A stretch of DNA of 64,000 nt, from NCBI GenBank assembly GCA_948099385.1, contig CANUEZ040000151.1:6704001-6768000 (forward strand). The letters run 5' to 3'. Both the position numbers and the translations under genes were made by a program. The notes below the pieces were generated by a model. It was not told where the DNA came from. It ran no database searches and saw only the letters and a list, made by a program, of their open reading frames with translations. Below, piece by piece: positions 62,430 to 64,000 of this stretch (position 1 is its first letter; each line of letters starts with the position of its first letter). Origin of the DNA: Fasciola hepatica. Lineage: Eukaryota > Platyhelminthes > Trematoda > Plagiorchiida > Fasciolidae.

Positions 62430-62699
62430 AAACAAGAATTTGATTGACAGCAGCACTGCTCAAGAGACATCTGGAATCTTTCCTTTCAACCTTGGTTACT
62501 GATGTTCTTCCTGAGAATTTTGTTGTATATCCATCTGAGTAAATAAGGGGGTGGCTATGTGATTATAGTTTTTGAAAAGTGAGGATAGCGACGCCATCCA
62601 AAGCCGGTATGTAATCGAGAATGAACACGTAACTGATGTGCTCGAAACATTTAAAGGTTTTGCGGTGAAATGGACCCCGCTCGCCACTACATCAGTCAT
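62430..62699 (-). pseudogene. Ty3/gypsy RT-RNase H connector scrap
   Basis: The minus strand reads WMASLSSLFKNYNHIATPLF then TQMDIQQNSQEEHQ, resembling the gypsy connector (SYYRxFIxNYxxIAxPLxxLTxK...WxxExQ). Only this block is present. Confidence 0.45.
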
Positions 62700-63184
62700 T
62701 GTAAGACGTAGGTTATGATCACATTGGTATCTTCAATAGGACTTCTGACAGTGTTTTGAAAGCGTTCTAACATGACTTGCCCAACTCGTTGCAATACCGA
62801 TGAGAAAAATGCAGTGGAGCACAATTTTTTTGTTCCCGTTTCGTTACAAAATGTTTTATTTCGTATGTACGTTCGCGAAAGGACACCAACTATCAGGAAA
62901 GGAGAGAATTTCTAATGAGCGGTTAACTAGAGAAGTTATTCGTTTACGCAGAGGTCCAGCCGGTTGCTTGACTGCATTCGGAGGTGGACCATCTGGTCCG
63001 GAGGAATCGGTTAAATTGGTGCACTTGTGGAGGTTTTCAGATTCGACTTCGTCAGAATGTCGGAAGAATGGAAAATCATTTTAGAGTACCGAAGGAACTG
63101 AGGATTCAGATAGTCAGCATCCACGGCTTCAGAGGACAAGCTTTCCATCTAACCACAGAATGGACTGATAGTTCATATTTAATG
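62700..63184. other. no gene recognised
   Basis: Plus frames at 62800-63084 and 62984-63232 have no known motif. Confidence 0.35.
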
Positions 63185-63415
63185 ATCCAAGAGTGCACAG
63201 GCTGTGGTAACGCACACGCCTTCGAGATGTAAGGGCCCGGGTTCAAACCCTGGGTGCCGTGGAGGATATACACCACTGATGAGCTCTAACAAGAGCGAAA
63301 CTCGAGTCTGGTGCTTCCGAGCGCAGGTTGGTCGGATGACCTGAGGTTTGTGCTCAAAACGTGGAGTCCAAAGGGCAGTCAACCAAACAAAGGTTCGACA
63401 AGCCCACACACTACT
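63185..63415 (+). repeat. tRNA-headed SINE carrying a complete hammerhead ribozyme
   Basis: The head resembles a tRNA: A-box-like GCTGTGGTAACGCACACGCC, anticodon-arm-like CTTCGAGATGTAAGGG, and a T arm CCGGGTTCAAACCCTGG with a canonical B box GGTTCAAACCC (63240-63250). Then comes the ribozyme (63261-63318), then a body with GTCGGATGACCTGAGGTTTG and GGGCAGTCAACCAA, shared with the copy at 39610-39800. The layout (Pol III-type head plus hammerhead) is like the SINE-like hammerhead families known from schistosomes. The 3' end near 63415 is approximate. Confidence 0.75.
63261..63318 (+). ncRNA. type I hammerhead ribozyme, complete
   Basis: All parts are present. Outer stem I is GGAGG (63261-63265) with CTTCC (63314-63318), internal loop ATATA (63266-63270), and inner stem I CACCA (63271-63275) with TGGTG (63309-63313). 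The core is CTGATGA (63276-63282). Stem II is GCTC/GAGC (63283-63286, 63293-63296) with loop TAACAA. The second core block is GAA (63297-63299). Stem III is ACTC/GAGT (63300-63307) with no spare loop bases, and C17 is at 63308, giving GUC as the cleavage triplet. The stem I internal loop and the six-base stem II loop are the places where natural hammerheads make tertiary contacts. The loopless stem III suggests it works as a dimer or on tandem transcripts. Confidence 0.9.
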
Positions 63416-64000
63416 CGCAAGTAATTGCGTGACATATATTAGAGATATTATTTATTATTTCGGTCGCAAAATATACCGTTGGTGTATGACCAGAACTGCA
63501 CGGTAAAGTGGAAGTTGCAGGAAACAAATAACGTTTGAACAGAGAAACGTATTCTTGATATAAGTTGCGATAAAAAACGGAGCTGTTTGGTCTGTGCCTT
63601 CAAGCCACGGTGATTACTGGGGCTAAGGGGTGAAGTCAACCAGGGGGAACAGAGGCCTAGATCATTTGTCCGGATGCAATTCAACTGAGAGTCACCACGG
63701 TTTTGGGTTAGAAAAACATCATTGAGATTAAAAGATGACGGTGAATACGTCGAGAAATGGTCACATTTTTCTGCAACTATGTGGAGACGGCCATAAATCA
63801 GAGACACAAGGAAAAGTAGGAATGAATCATAGAAAGAGTTAACTAAGTTTCGTGTACTTGGTAGTGCTATGTGAATGGTACGTATTAATGATATGGTCAA
63901 AACAAGGAAATTTAAGATGACATGAGACAGATATTCGGTTAATACCAAGAGAAGATTAGGAGAAACTGATACCTGACTTGCTGCATCACTTGAAATTGAT
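63416..64000. other. no gene recognised
   Basis: A 166-codon minus-strand frame (63448-63948) has no recognised domain. It shares a short RLHIVA-type motif with the frame at 49664-50017, perhaps marking another repeat. Confidence 0.35.

Overview
The window is eukaryotic and built almost entirely of decayed repeats. No intact host protein gene was recognised: there is no long open frame outside a tetranucleotide microsatellite, stop codons are dense everywhere, and every coding signal I could read is a piece of a retroelement. The mix (Penelope-like elements, RTE-, CR1- and Jockey-like non-LTR elements, Ty3/gypsy pol fragments, tRNA-derived SINEs, hammerhead ribozymes carried by both a SINE and the Penelope family, and long (TA)n and (TGTA)n arrays) fits a large repeat-rich flatworm genome, most likely a trematode. 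The species cannot be decided from sequence alone, and the organism call is an inference from element types.

Layout. 1-5 kb: Penelope-like reverse transcriptase relic (+) and a pair of tRNA-derived SINE relics. 5.2-6.3 kb: two same-strand Penelope terminal repeats, each with a hammerhead (one with intact core), flanking a CR1-like RT tail. 6.7-9.65 kb: a decayed Jockey-like element (endonuclease plus RT). 12.6-14 kb: a CR1-like RT with a YIDD box. 16.1-17.65 kb: Ty3/gypsy RNase H and integrase, split by a (TA)n/Penelope 3' segment. 18.8-20.15 kb: Penelope RT tail plus GIY-YIG region joined to an inverted pair of hammerhead-bearing terminal repeats. 20.5-21.7 kb: RTE C-terminus and a dispersed repeat. 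25.3-25.45 kb: a tRNA-like cloverleaf inside a 27-bp inverted repeat. 26.4-29.0 kb: a nearly full-length decayed RTE element (-). 29.75-30.2 kb: 113 uninterrupted TGTA units. 36.1-38.2 kb: hammerhead relic, then a CR1-like copy. 39.6-40.8 kb: hammerhead-SINE relic, then an RTE C-terminus. 41-45.9 kb: (TA)n arrays, a SINE, and a gypsy RNase H-integrase piece (+). 50.5-54.5 kb: a gypsy element (-) from gag to integrase with lost catalytic residues. 55.9-57.6 kb: tRNA-like SINE head, dispersed repeat, RTE RT motif A. 60.7-61 kb: GIY-YIG fragment. 62.4-62.7 kb: gypsy RT scrap. 63.2-63.4 kb: a SINE with a complete hammerhead ribozyme.

The most notable system is the hammerhead network. A tRNA-headed SINE with a complete type I hammerhead fold and a Penelope-like family with a different hammerhead share the same sequence just 3' of the predicted cleavage site (GCTTCCGAG). 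This suggests that the SINE and the autonomous element use related 5'-end processing, as has been described separately for schistosome SINE-like hammerheads and for Penelope-like elements.
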